A DNA stretch of 13,080 nucleotides from Acidobacteriota bacterium (GTDB lineage Bacteria > Acidobacteriota > Terriglobia > Bryobacterales > Bryobacteraceae): assembly GCA_016871135.1 (NCBI GenBank), contig VFZQ01000059.1, positions 1 to 13,080 of the forward strand, read 5' to 3'. Positions 1 through 6,820 of the stretch are shown in pieces. The notes beneath the pieces are model-generated. The model made no database searches. It saw only the letters and a program-made list of their open reading frames with translations, and was not told the origin of the DNA. The translations under genes and the position numbers were made by a program. Numbering within the stretch: the first letter of the stretch is position 1; every line of letters begins with the position of its first letter.

Positions 1-307
1 CCAGCGACTCGTGCGGCGTCGACGGCGGCTTTGCGAAGAAACCAAACCACGACTCTCTTCGCCCGCGCCGTTCGCGCCGCCGTAACTCGTCGATCGCAGC
101 CGTGGCCGCCGCCCGCAGCAGCCACGGCTCGATTCGATCGGCCGCCACCCGCGTCCGCGAGAACTTCAAGATCACTTTGACCGCGATCTCTTCCGCCCTC
201 GCGCGATCACGAACCACGCGTGAGATCAGCCCGGTGAGCCGTCCATAGTAGGCCCGAAAAACGGATTCGATTTCGGACTCGCCGGTTGTTGTGATCGCCG
301 CGTGCAC
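1..307 (-). CDS. ECF RNA polymerase sigma factor, N-terminal part (runs off the window)
   Basis: Not a long open frame by itself because the window edge cuts it, but the minus-strand translation from a GTG at 307 is clearly a sigma-70 region 2. Around residues 18-48 it reads FRAYYGRLTGL...DRARAEEIAVKVILKF, the ECF pattern of YxRLxxL followed by an acidic core-binding helix. It continues with WLLRAAATAAIDELRRRERR (residues about 66-85), matching the WLxxIAxNxAxDxLRRxxRR element that melts the -10 region. Region 4 would lie beyond position 1. ECF factors direct RNA polymerase to small stress or envelope regulons; no anti-sigma gene is visible here. The start is uncertain: GTG 307 and TTG 325 are in frame and neither has a good Shine-Dalgarno. 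The family call is firm; the regulon is unknown. Confidence 0.8.
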   Translation of the reverse strand, partial: MHAAITTTGESEIESVFRAYYGRLTGLISRVVRDRARAEEIAVKVILKFSRTRVAADRIEPWLLRAAATAAIDELRRRERRGRRESWFGFFAKPPSTPHESL

Positions 308-318
308 AGTTCTATAAC
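289..318 (+). promoter_or_regulatory. Candidate sigma-70 promoter for the hypothetical gene at 364
   Basis: TTGTGA (289-294) and TATAAC (313-318) are separated by 18 nt, a reasonable housekeeping-type promoter. It would start transcription near 325, about 39 nt before the ATG at 364. It lies over the 5' end of the divergent sigma factor gene. On the other strand the same TATA core reads TATAGA (316-311), but that would sit too close to the GTG at 307 to serve the sigma gene. Read by eye only; no experimental support. Confidence 0.35.
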
Positions 319-363
319 GCCACAACGTGAGCGAATGTGACAGGTAAAATACGAAGTGCTGCT

Positions 364-873
364 ATGCGCGAATCCGCACTTATCGAACTCTCTGGAGTTG
401 CTCTGCGCTTATCGATGGCAAGAGAGCGCTCAGGCGGGCCGAATCCGGCGTCCGAAGTGGAGCAGGAGTGCCTTCGTCTCGCAAACGAACTCGGCTTGGA
501 GCCGTTCGCCGCCGCCCGATCGATTGACGACTTCGAACGCGGTTGGCGAAAGCAACTGCGCGTCTTTCGCCACAAAGACATTCTTCGCATGGGAATGTTG
601 CTTGCCCGCCAACACGCTTTCGTCGCTTACTTGCAGGTCTATCCGAACGCGCAAAACCGCCCGAAGTCCTGTTTTGTGCTCGAACAAATTCGGCGGGAGC
701 TAGACGCACAGTTCGATAAATATGGACTGCAAGAGGCCTTTCTGATGATGCCGCACATCCCATGGCCCAACGCGCCGGAGACGTGGAAGGAGTGGTCGGG
801 CGACGCCATGCGCGCCTGTGTAATTCGCGAGCTCGACGCGCTCAACGCCACGGCGCCTTCTGATACGCCGTAA
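364..873 (+). CDS. Hypothetical protein, about 169 aa, no recognised domain
   Basis: I do not recognise the family. The product is a soluble, charged protein without a signal peptide or membrane helix. Features include an aromatic and basic stretch (SIDDFERGWRKQLRVFRHKD) and a C-terminal part rich in Trp and Pro (HIPWPNAPETWKEW). The composition is that of a folded, mainly helical protein, and codon use is normal although slightly less GC-rich than the genes downstream. The ATG at 364 was chosen because a candidate promoter places transcription start near 325; a GTG at 337 would add nine residues. Neither start has a strong ribosome-binding site. The gene diverges from the sigma factor gene and its last 32 nt overlap tail-to-tail with the secreted-protein gene on the other strand. 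Confidence 0.6.
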   Translation: MRESALIELSGVALRLSMARERSGGPNPASEVEQECLRLANELGLEPFAAARSIDDFERGWRKQLRVFRHKDILRMGMLLARQHAFVAYLQVYPNAQNRPKSCFVLEQIRRELDAQFDKYGLQEAFLMMPHIPWPNAPETWKEWSGDAMRACVIRELDALNATAPSDTP

Positions 874-1774
874 CAAACGCCTGCCCATCAAGCACCAGCA
901 TCGGATCGTTTACGTTCTTCGGATGATTGCGTTTCTCCAAACGATACGTCACCGGCGGCTTGCGTCGCGAGTTTGCCGTGATCGTCGTTTCGGTTGCGGT
1001 CCAGGTGCCTTCGTCGGAACTGTTTGATGTCGAACCGCCGAACGGATTGTAGGAATCGGATTCGCCGAAGTATTGATAGGTGCCGTTGGCGTTCAGCGTG
1101 AAGCACTGGCTCGACGACCGCGCTCCGCCGTTGGTGGCGTAGACATTGGCTTGGTAACACCACTTGCCAACCAACTCCTGCAACACGCCGCCGGCTCTCG
1201 CCGATGAACCCGCGGCCATGCGCGTCAGCCGGATCGACTGGCTGCCCGAGCCGAGCGTCATCACGTCGCCGTTGAGTTGAACCGCCAGCGGCACCTGGCC
1301 GTCGGCGGCGGTCAGTATCAGCGTCGCGTCGTTCACCGCATAGCGATAATTCTGTCCGCCGAAAAACACGCCGCCGTTTGCGTCGAAGCGCACGACGCCT
1401 TGCGGTCCTTGCCAATCGCCGACTAGTCCGTTTTGCGGTGGCGCGGCGCCGCCGGCGCTCAGCGGATTGCGTGCCACCGGCGCTAGGACATAGCGAGTCC
1501 CGTCCGATGTCAACGCCACATGCCCGCCGCCTTCGCGTTCAACCGTAAACGGGAAACCGGTTCCATCGACCATAAACGTGCCGTTGAGTTTCTCCGCGTA
1601 GGCCTTCGCGGAGATCGGAAAACTTTTGCCTTCGAAGACCAGCGTGCCTTTGTAGGCGCCCAGTCCTACCGTTTGCACGGTGAGCTCGATGTTCCCGCCC
1701 TTCCACGAACCGGTCCATTCGTTCTGCGCCAACAGCGCGGTTGTCGCGAAAAGGAAAGCCAGAATTTTACGCAT
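842..1774 (-). CDS. Secreted protein with three lipocalin-like beta repeats
   Basis: A 310-residue protein beginning with a signal peptide (MRKILAFLFATTALLA, then QNEW), so it is exported. The mature part contains three loosely similar units, each opening with a G-x-W element: WTGSWKGGNIELTV near residue 20, LVGDWQGPQGVVRF near 117, and LVGKWCYQANVYAT near 200. Each is followed by alternating hydrophobic strands and a Gly-rich turn. This is the pattern of small lipocalin-like or META-like barrels, though I cannot assign a named family. The third unit has two Cys (in KWCYQ and SSQCFTL) that could form a disulfide. Translation starts at the ATG at 1774 behind AGGAGG (1784-1779). It diverges from the small repeat protein at 1884, so the 109-nt gap should hold promoters in both directions. 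No enzymatic motif was seen. Confidence 0.75.
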   Translation of the reverse strand: MRKILAFLFATTALLAQNEWTGSWKGGNIELTVQTVGLGAYKGTLVFEGKSFPISAKAYAEKLNGTFMVDGTGFPFTVEREGGGHVALTSDGTRYVLAPVARNPLSAGGAAPPQNGLVGDWQGPQGVVRFDANGGVFFGGQNYRYAVNDATLILTAADGQVPLAVQLNGDVMTLGSGSQSIRLTRMAAGSSARAGGVLQELVGKWCYQANVYATNGGARSSSQCFTLNANGTYQYFGESDSYNPFGGSTSNSSDEGTWTATETTITANSRRKPPVTYRLEKRNHPKNVNDPMLVLDGQAFVTAYQKAPWR

Positions 1775-1883
1775 GCGGCCTCCTGCTCAATCGTAACTCT
1801 TCGCAACAAACCCGGCGCGCGCGGCCCGCGTTTCACACAGCAGGGCGGCAAGTTCAACGCCGCTCAACAAAGGAGAAACGATC
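1775..1883. promoter_or_regulatory. Divergent intergenic region between two secreted-protein genes
   Basis: This 109-nt gap separates two genes for exported proteins transcribed away from each other, and carries both ribosome-binding sites (AGGAGG on the minus strand at 1784-1779, AGGAGA on the plus strand at 1871-1876). The centre is a GC-rich run near 1816-1832. I could not find a convincing -35/-10 pair in either direction, so promoter activity is inferred from layout only. Confidence 0.35.
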
Positions 1884-2129
1884 ATGAAAAACGCAGTAGC
1901 TTTTGGATTGGTACTTGGTCTGACCGCCGTGAGCGCATTTGCGCAGCGGCCGCAACGGCCCGCGGGAACCTACGGCCAAGGCGGACAACGCCCCGCCGCC
2001 GCGCCGCAGCGTCCGGCCGGTACATACGGCAATGCCGGCCAGCGCCCGGCAAACGCGCCGCAGCGCCCCGCCGAATCGTATGGCAAGAAGGGCGGTAAGC
2101 CGGCTAACGCGCCGCAGCGTCCGCGTTAA
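1884..2129 (+). CDS. Small secreted Pro/Gln/Gly repeat protein (81 aa)
   Basis: The first 20 residues form a clear signal peptide (MKNAVAFGLVLGLTAVSAFA, cleaved at AFA|QR). The rest is low-complexity: after QRP come three 18-residue repeats (QRPAGTYGQGGQRPAAAP and two variants), ending QRPR. The third copy swaps in Lys residues (SYGKKGGKPANAP). The mature peptide is strongly basic, has no Cys or Trp and is probably disordered, with one Tyr per repeat. The ATG at 1884 is preceded by AGGAGA at 1871-1876 with 7 nt spacing, a strong signal for so small a gene. The stop is shared in TTAA with the VOC gene on the opposite strand. A periplasmic or cell-surface structural role is possible but unproven. 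Confidence 0.75.
   Translation: MKNAVAFGLVLGLTAVSAFAQRPQRPAGTYGQGGQRPAAAPQRPAGTYGNAGQRPANAPQRPAESYGKKGGKPANAPQRPR
1953..2114 (+). repeat. Three tandem 54-bp coding repeats
   Basis: Copies at 1953-2006, 2007-2060 and 2061-2114 each encode 18 residues. Copies 1 and 2 are nearly identical in protein (RPAGTYG...GQRPA-AP); copy 3 has diverged (ESYGKKGGKPANAP). The unit boundary is in frame, so gain or loss of a copy keeps the reading frame. The likely origin is tandem duplication inside the gene. Confidence 0.75.
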
Positions 2130-2503
2130 GCGTGGGCCGGTTCGGGTACGACTTCCCAAAAATAGAAGGCGTTGCCGTCGGGATCGGAGAAGTCGATGAA
2201 CTTGCCGGGCTCGCTCTCGACGACGGGCCCGCCAAACTTCACGCCGCGCTTCTGCAACCGCTCGACGACGCCTTCAATCGGCTCGGTGATCTCAAGGGCG
2301 ATGACCATGCTTCCGCGTGTGCCCGGCGCGGGATACTTTGGGGAGGCCGGGTGCAGTCCGATAACAAGACCGCGCCCCGCGTCGACCGTCGCCCAGTGAT
2401 CCCCGAAGCGATTCGCCAATTTCAGGCCGAGCGTTTGCGTGTAGAACTCGACCGCCGCATCCATATTCGAGATGAAGACCGTTACGTTGCCGCCAGATAT
2501 CAT
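2126..2503 (-). CDS. VOC-family protein (glyoxalase/bleomycin-resistance/dioxygenase fold)
   Basis: A 125-residue single-module VOC protein. It opens with GNVTVFISNMDAAVEFYTQTLGL, the classic first beta-alpha-beta unit with the (M/V)xxAvxFYxxxLGL signature. It continues through DHWATVDAGRGLVIGLHP, and ends with the second unit containing GSMVIALEI, a helix (IEGVVERLQKRGVKF) and FIDFSDPDGNAFYFWEV. The DPDGN turn is typical of the family. VOC proteins bind a metal or small ligands and include isomerases, dioxygenases and antibiotic-binding proteins; the substrate cannot be read from sequence. The ATG at 2503 is the natural domain start. The frame stays open upstream to 3025, but that part is not protein-like. 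The stop overlaps the stop of the repeat-protein gene in the palindrome TTAA. Confidence 0.85.
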   Translation of the reverse strand: MISGGNVTVFISNMDAAVEFYTQTLGLKLANRFGDHWATVDAGRGLVIGLHPASPKYPAPGTRGSMVIALEITEPIEGVVERLQKRGVKFGGPVVESEPGKFIDFSDPDGNAFYFWEVVPEPAHA

Positions 2504-2566
2504 GAGATCAGTATCGGCCACCTCGCGCCGGGAAGAAAGGCGCCAGTTGGGAAAAGTGGGATCCAG

Positions 2567-2866
2567 TTGACACTTCACGCACAAATCGCCGCTGCAATCG
2601 CGAGCTCGATTCAACCTGGCGAACGGCTGCCCGGAGCGCGGACGGCAGCGGCCGCGCGCGGCGTTTCGCGCAAGACGATCACCGCCGCGTATCGAACATT
2701 GGAGCGCCGTGGCATTATCGAGATTTCGCAAGGCCGCGCGCCGGTTGCCGCGGGCCGCGTCATCGAAGTGTCGAACTGGACCGCGGCGCTGAAAGCCACG
2801 CGTCTGCCGCGCCGCACAGCCCGGTTCACCGATCCCGACGGCAACATTCTCTATCTCAACTCCTAG
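2567..2866 (+). pseudogene. GntR-type winged-helix remnant joined to a VOC protein tail
   Basis: Two unrelated pieces share one frame. The first 60 or so residues read LTLHAQIAAAI..IQPGERLPGA, then RGVSRKTITAAYRTLERRGI and a QGR turn. This is the GntR winged-helix pattern (QIxxxI, PGxRLPxxR, GVSRxTVxxAYxxLExxGLI). It lacks the aminotransferase or ligand domain that normally follows. After a short linker the frame ends with RTARFTDPDGNILYLNS, the last strand of a VOC protein. There is no ATG; the only plausible start is TTG at 2567 without a good ribosome-binding site. A deletion fusing a GntR/MocR gene to a VOC gene explains this best. A functional small regulator cannot be excluded, since the HTH is intact and the frame is open. 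Confidence 0.55.
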
Positions 2867-2956
2867 ACAGGCGTCTTCAACTCCATCCTTGATCAGGTAG
2901 GATCGCCCCCGGGCTTTCGGTACAGTGCGCCGGTTGGGGTATTCTGGTTCGTTGCG

Positions 2957-4210
2957 ATGAGTGTTGAGTTTACCGGCGAGCGTGTCATTCCGGGAGAGGT
3001 CGATGTCGACCTCTGGAACGAGCATATTGCGCGTTATGTGTTTGCCTCGCGGCTGGCGCGGCGGAAGCGGACGCTAGATATCGGCTGCGGCGCTGGATAC
3101 GGATCGGCCGAATTGGCCGCGAATGCCGCGCATGTGACGGGAGTCGACATCAGCGACGAGGCCGTCGCCTATGCCTCGGAACACTATCAAAGGTCGAATC
3201 TTTCGTTCCAAGTCGCGCCGGCGACCGCCTTGCCCTTCGACGACGGCTCGTTCGATTTGGTGGTCGCCTTCGAAGTCATCGAACATCTCGACGATTGGCA
3301 ACTGCTGCTGGCCGAGGCGCGGCGCGTCTTGGCGTCGGGTGGCCAGTTCGTCGTCTCGACGCCGAACAAGGCGTACTACGCCGAGTCGCGCGCGGTCTCT
3401 GGGCCGAATCCGTTTCACGCCCACGAATTCGAATTCGGCGAATTCAAAGAGGCGCTGGAGCAGCACTTTCCGCACACGTTGTTGTTCACCGAAAACCACT
3501 CCGACACGATTGTGTTCCGGCCTGCGGTGGGCGCGCAGCAGATCCCGGTTGAGGTCCGGCTCGACGGCGATGCGGCGCCGGCCAACGAGGCGCATTTCTA
3601 CATCGCCGTCTGCGCGGCGCAACCGATGACGGGCGCACCGGCGTTTCTGTACGTCCCAACCGCGGCGAACGTTTTGCGGGAACGCGAGATCCACATCCAC
3701 CGGCTCGAAAGGGAATTGGAGACCAAGGATTCGTGGCTCGGCGAAGCGCGGTCAAAGCATGCCGAGTTGGTGCGGCTGCACGACGACCAGACGCTCGAAC
3801 TTCGCAAACGAAACGAGTGGGCGCTCGAACTGAACACGCAGGTGAAGAACGCCGGGCTGCGAATCGATGAGCTGCAACAGGAGCTATCGGCGCAGCAACT
3901 GGCGGCCACCGAAGCGGTCGAAGGGTACGAAGCCGAGATCGGCCGGATTTCGGGCGAACGCACGGCGGCGATCAAATGGGGGCAGGAGAAGGAAGCCGAG
4001 TTATTGAAACAGTTGGAAGCCAACAGGGCGGAACTGAGCAAGTGTGTGGCGCTGTTGCAATCCACGGAGGCGACGGTCGAAGAACGTACGAAGTGGGCCC
4101 AGGCGCTGGACGCCGAGATCGCCAACTTGCGCCAACAGCTGGAGGCGATCCACGCTTCGAAATGGCTGCGGTTGGGGCGGCGTTTCGGCGTGGGGCCGCA
4201 GGCCGGCTAA
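2957..4210 (+). CDS. SAM-dependent methyltransferase with long C-terminal coiled coil
   Basis: Residues 1-200 are a class I methyltransferase: motif I TLDIGCGAGYGSAELA (39-54), acidic loop VTGVDIS (60-66), PFDDGSFDLVVAFEVIEHLD (93-112) and the following strand GGQFVVSTPN (128-137). Residues about 232-400 are almost pure heptad-like sequence rich in Glu, Leu, Gln and Arg, for example LERELE, IDELQQELSAQQ and IANLRQQLEAI. It ends KWLRLGRRFGVGPQ, a tail often seen in polysaccharide-synthesis proteins. A methyltransferase plus coiled-coil layout recalls WbdD, which caps O-antigen chains and uses a coiled coil to set chain length, although no kinase domain is present here. Together with the glycosyltransferase 3 nt downstream, a role in methylating or terminating a surface glycan is likely. 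The ATG at 2957 gives the complete N-terminus; the ribosome-binding site is weak. Confidence 0.85.
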   Translation: MSVEFTGERVIPGEVDVDLWNEHIARYVFASRLARRKRTLDIGCGAGYGSAELAANAAHVTGVDISDEAVAYASEHYQRSNLSFQVAPATALPFDDGSFDLVVAFEVIEHLDDWQLLLAEARRVLASGGQFVVSTPNKAYYAESRAVSGPNPFHAHEFEFGEFKEALEQHFPHTLLFTENHSDTIVFRPAVGAQQIPVEVRLDGDAAPANEAHFYIAVCAAQPMTGAPAFLYVPTAANVLREREIHIHRLERELETKDSWLGEARSKHAELVRLHDDQTLELRKRNEWALELNTQVKNAGLRIDELQQELSAQQLAATEAVEGYEAEIGRISGERTAAIKWGQEKEAELLKQLEANRAELSKCVALLQSTEATVEERTKWAQALDAEIANLRQQLEAIHASKWLRLGRRFGVGPQAG

Positions 4211-4213
4211 GCC

Positions 4214-6526
4214 ATGGCGCTCGCCGCGCGGATACTGCGCAACCTGCCGCTGCTGTTGCTTTCGCCGCTGTTGATCGGCGTGCCGGCGGCGGCGCTGTAT
4301 CTGCTCGATCTGTTTTGGAAAATCTTCGGGCGCGCGCGGCTGACCGCGCCGGAGAAACCGGACACCCGCAAGGCCTCGGTGGTAATTCCGAACTGGAACG
4401 GACGCGATCTGCTGGCCAAGTACATTCCGCCGCTGATCGAAGCGATGGGCGACAACGAAATCATCGTTGTCGACAACGGCTCGACCGACGGCAGCGCGCG
4501 GTTTCTCGCCGAAACATTTCCGTCGGTGCGTGTTCTGGCGCTGCCGGACAATCTCGGTTTCGGCGGCGGATCGAACCATGGCTTCGCGCACGCGTCGAAC
4601 GACATCGTTGTGCTGTTGAACAGCGACATGCGCGTCGCGCCGGACTTCCTTGCGCCGCTACTCGAAGGTTTCGCCGATCCCTCGGTGTTCGCCGTGTCGT
4701 GCCAGATTTTCTTTAGCGATCCGGCCAAGCTGCGCGAAGAGACCGGCCTGACGCAAGCGTGGTGGGAAAACGGTGGACTGCGCGTGCGGCATCGCATCGA
4801 CGAGCGAGTGAAAACCGCGTTTCCGTGTTTCTACGGCGGTGGCGGTTCGTGCGCCTTCGACCGCCGAAAATTCCTGGAGCTAGGCGGATTTGACGAGTTG
4901 TTGGCGCCGTTCTATCTGGAAGATACCGATCTCGGCTACATGGCTTGGAAGCGTGGCTGGAAAGTGCTGTACGAACCGCGCAGCCACGTGTGGCACGAGC
5001 ATCGCGGCACGATCGGAAAGAAATTCTCGCCAGCCTACATCGACTCGGTGCTGAAGAAAAACTTCCTGTTGTTCTGCTGGAAGAATATCCACTCGCCCGC
5101 GCGCCTGTTCGAACATTTTTTCTTCTCGCTGGCCGGCGCGTGGCTGAGCGTCGTGTTCGGCGAGTCGTTTGAGCGCCCAAATCCGCGTGCGTTGTGGCGA
5201 GCGTTCGTTCAATTGCCCGGCGCGCTGAAGAGCCGCTGGCGCGCGTGTGGACTTGCCGCAATCGACGACACCGAGGCGTTTAAGCGCCCGATGCCTGGCT
5301 ACTTTCTCGACCGTTTCGCGAAGCTGCCCGCGCGGGTGAAAAAGCCATCGGTGCTGCTTCTGTCGCCGTATCCCGTGTGCCCGCCCGTGCACGGCGGCGG
5401 CGTGTTCATCTACCAGACGATCTGCGAACTGGTGAAACACGCCGACGTGCATCTGGTGATCCTCCTCGACGAGGAGTGGCAGGAGCAGGCGCATGAAGAA
5501 CTCACCGTCCTTTGCGCATCGACGTCGTACTTGGTCCGTCTGGAAGGCCGGCCGAGAGGGTTCGGTTCGCTGACGCCGTTCGCGGTGCGCGAGTTTGCAA
5601 ATGACGACCTTCGCTGGGCCATTCACCGCACCGTGCTGCTGCATCAAGTCGACGTCGTGCAGCTAGACTACACCAACATGGCGCAATACGCCGAAGACTA
5701 TCGGCAGATCGTCAACGTGTTGTTCGAGCACGATGTCTACTTCCAATCGATCGGCCGGTCCCTCGCGGGCGGCGCATGGTTGAAGCGTCCGGCGGCGGCC
5801 TACGAATACCTGCGCGCGCTGCGCTACGAACTGACCGTGCTGCCGAAGATGGACCGCATCCAGATGTGCAGCGCGGCCAACGCGGCATACCTGGCGGAGT
5901 TCGCGCCGTCGCTGGTTCCGAAGATGCAACCGGGCCTGCGCGCGGGAATCGATACGGCGCGTTATGAATTCGCCGCCGACGGCCGTGAACCCGATACCCT
6001 GCTCTTCCTCGGCAGCTTCCGCCACATTCCGAACCGCGAGGCGCTGGAGTGGTTTGTATCGCACGTGTGGCCGCTGATTGTCGCCAAGAGGCCGTCGGTG
6101 CGGCTGGTGATTATCGGATCCGATCCGCCGCCGCGTCATTCGCTGCCAGAGATCGGACATATCGAAATGATCGGTTTCGTCGATGACGTGCGCGACGCGC
6201 TGCGGCGATATGCCGTGTTCGTCTGTCCAATCCTCACCGGAAGCGGCGTCCGCGTGAAACTGCTGGAAGCCTTCGCGGCGGGCATCCCGGTGGTGTCGAC
6301 AACGGTCGGCGCCGAGGGCTTCGCCGACGGCGTTTATCTCCGCGCCGATGAGCCTTCGGCATTCGCCGCGCATGTGTCGACATTGCTCGACGACGCCGAT
6401 TTGGCGCGGGATTTGGCGTCGAAAGCGCGGGCCCATGTCGTCGAAGATTGGGACATGGCCGCGATCACGAAAAAGCTGGCGGAGAGCTTTGTGGACGCGG
6501 TTGCGGAGAAGCGGGGCGGAAAGTAA
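4214..6526 (+). CDS. Two-domain glycosyltransferase, GT2 followed by GT4
   Basis: A 770-residue fusion. A hydrophobic segment (about 8-38) probably anchors it to the inner membrane. The GT2 domain has ASVVIPNWNGRD (54-65), IVVDNGSTDGS (84-94), LLNSDM (134-139, the metal-binding DxD position) and YLEDTDLGYMAW (234-245, catalytic ED), as in rhamnosyltransferase-like enzymes. From about residue 379 a GT4 (GT-B) domain follows: SVLLLSPYPVCPPVHGGG, TLLFLGSFRHIPN (near 595), and the nucleotide-sugar site TGSGVRVKLLEAFAAGIPVVST (near 675) ending GAEGF. Such a protein would add two sugars, one by each domain, to a lipid-linked glycan on the cytoplasmic face. The start is 3 nt after the methyltransferase stop and lacks its own ribosome-binding site, suggesting translational coupling. 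Sugars cannot be named. Confidence 0.9.
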   Translation: MALAARILRNLPLLLLSPLLIGVPAAALYLLDLFWKIFGRARLTAPEKPDTRKASVVIPNWNGRDLLAKYIPPLIEAMGDNEIIVVDNGSTDGSARFLAETFPSVRVLALPDNLGFGGGSNHGFAHASNDIVVLLNSDMRVAPDFLAPLLEGFADPSVFAVSCQIFFSDPAKLREETGLTQAWWENGGLRVRHRIDERVKTAFPCFYGGGGSCAFDRRKFLELGGFDELLAPFYLEDTDLGYMAWKRGWKVLYEPRSHVWHEHRGTIGKKFSPAYIDSVLKKNFLLFCWKNIHSPARLFEHFFFSLAGAWLSVVFGESFERPNPRALWRAFVQLPGALKSRWRACGLAAIDDTEAFKRPMPGYFLDRFAKLPARVKKPSVLLLSPYPVCPPVHGGGVFIYQTICELVKHADVHLVILLDEEWQEQAHEELTVLCASTSYLVRLEGRPRGFGSLTPFAVREFANDDLRWAIHRTVLLHQVDVVQLDYTNMAQYAEDYRQIVNVLFEHDVYFQSIGRSLAGGAWLKRPAAAYEYLRALRYELTVLPKMDRIQMCSAANAAYLAEFAPSLVPKMQPGLRAGIDTARYEFAADGREPDTLLFLGSFRHIPNREALEWFVSHVWPLIVAKRPSVRLVIIGSDPPPRHSLPEIGHIEMIGFVDDVRDALRRYAVFVCPILTGSGVRVKLLEAFAAGIPVVSTTVGAEGFADGVYLRADEPSAFAAHVSTLLDDADLARDLASKARAHVVEDWDMAAITKKLAESFVDAVAEKRGGK

Positions 6527-6535
6527 AGTGGAGGC

Positions 6536-6820
6536 ATGGAAGTCGTATTGACGCCCTCGCAAGAAGAACTCGTCGACCAGGCGGTGAAGGAAGGCCGCGT
6601 CGCCAGCCGCGAAGACGCTCTTCGCCGCGGGATGGCACTCTGGGAGCGGGAGGAATCGATGCGCCGCGACATGCTGTTGAGTATTCGCGAAGCCGACGCC
6701 GAACTCGATCGCGGCGAATACACCGAGGTCTCAACGCGAGAGGAACTTCACGAATTCATGAACGGCGTGATCGAAAGAGGCAAGCGGCGTCTGGCCGCGA
6801 GGAAGAACGACGGCAGTTGA
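6536..6820 (+). CDS. parD: ParD-like antitoxin (ribbon-helix-helix)
   Basis: A 94-residue protein with the ParD/RHH pattern: a short N-terminal strand (MEVVLTPSQEELV), a helix, then the turn GRVASREDALRRGMALWEREE, equivalent to the GrYaSasEvvReaLrll motif of ParD antitoxins. The N-terminal ribbon-helix-helix would bind the operon's own operator. The charged C-terminal helix (TREELHEFMNGVIERGKRRLA) would wrap and block ParE. The ATG at 6536 follows GTGGAGG closely. It starts 9 nt after the glycosyltransferase stop and overlaps the toxin by one base (TGATG), so antitoxin and toxin are translationally coupled. The product is slightly longer than many ParDs. Confidence 0.85.
   Translation: MEVVLTPSQEELVDQAVKEGRVASREDALRRGMALWEREESMRRDMLLSIREADAELDRGEYTEVSTREELHEFMNGVIERGKRRLAARKNDGS

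Noticed and set aside
311..316. TATAGA on the minus strand as -10 for the sigma factor gene
   Set aside because: It is only 3 nt from the GTG at 307, so transcription would begin inside or after the start codon.
2132..2566. Plus-strand open frame leading into the GntR segment
   Set aside because: It is antisense to the intact VOC gene and shows no domain; only the part after 2567 has a recognisable fold.
2504..3025. Upstream in-frame extension of the VOC gene to about 299 residues
   Set aside because: The extra 174 residues are Arg-rich and not protein-like, and they lie antisense to the GntR remnant and the methyltransferase start. The VOC fold begins properly at the ATG at 2503.
3074..3700. 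Long minus-strand open frame inside the methyltransferase gene
   Set aside because: Arg/Val-rich shadow of a GC-rich gene with no motif. The plus strand has complete methyltransferase motifs.
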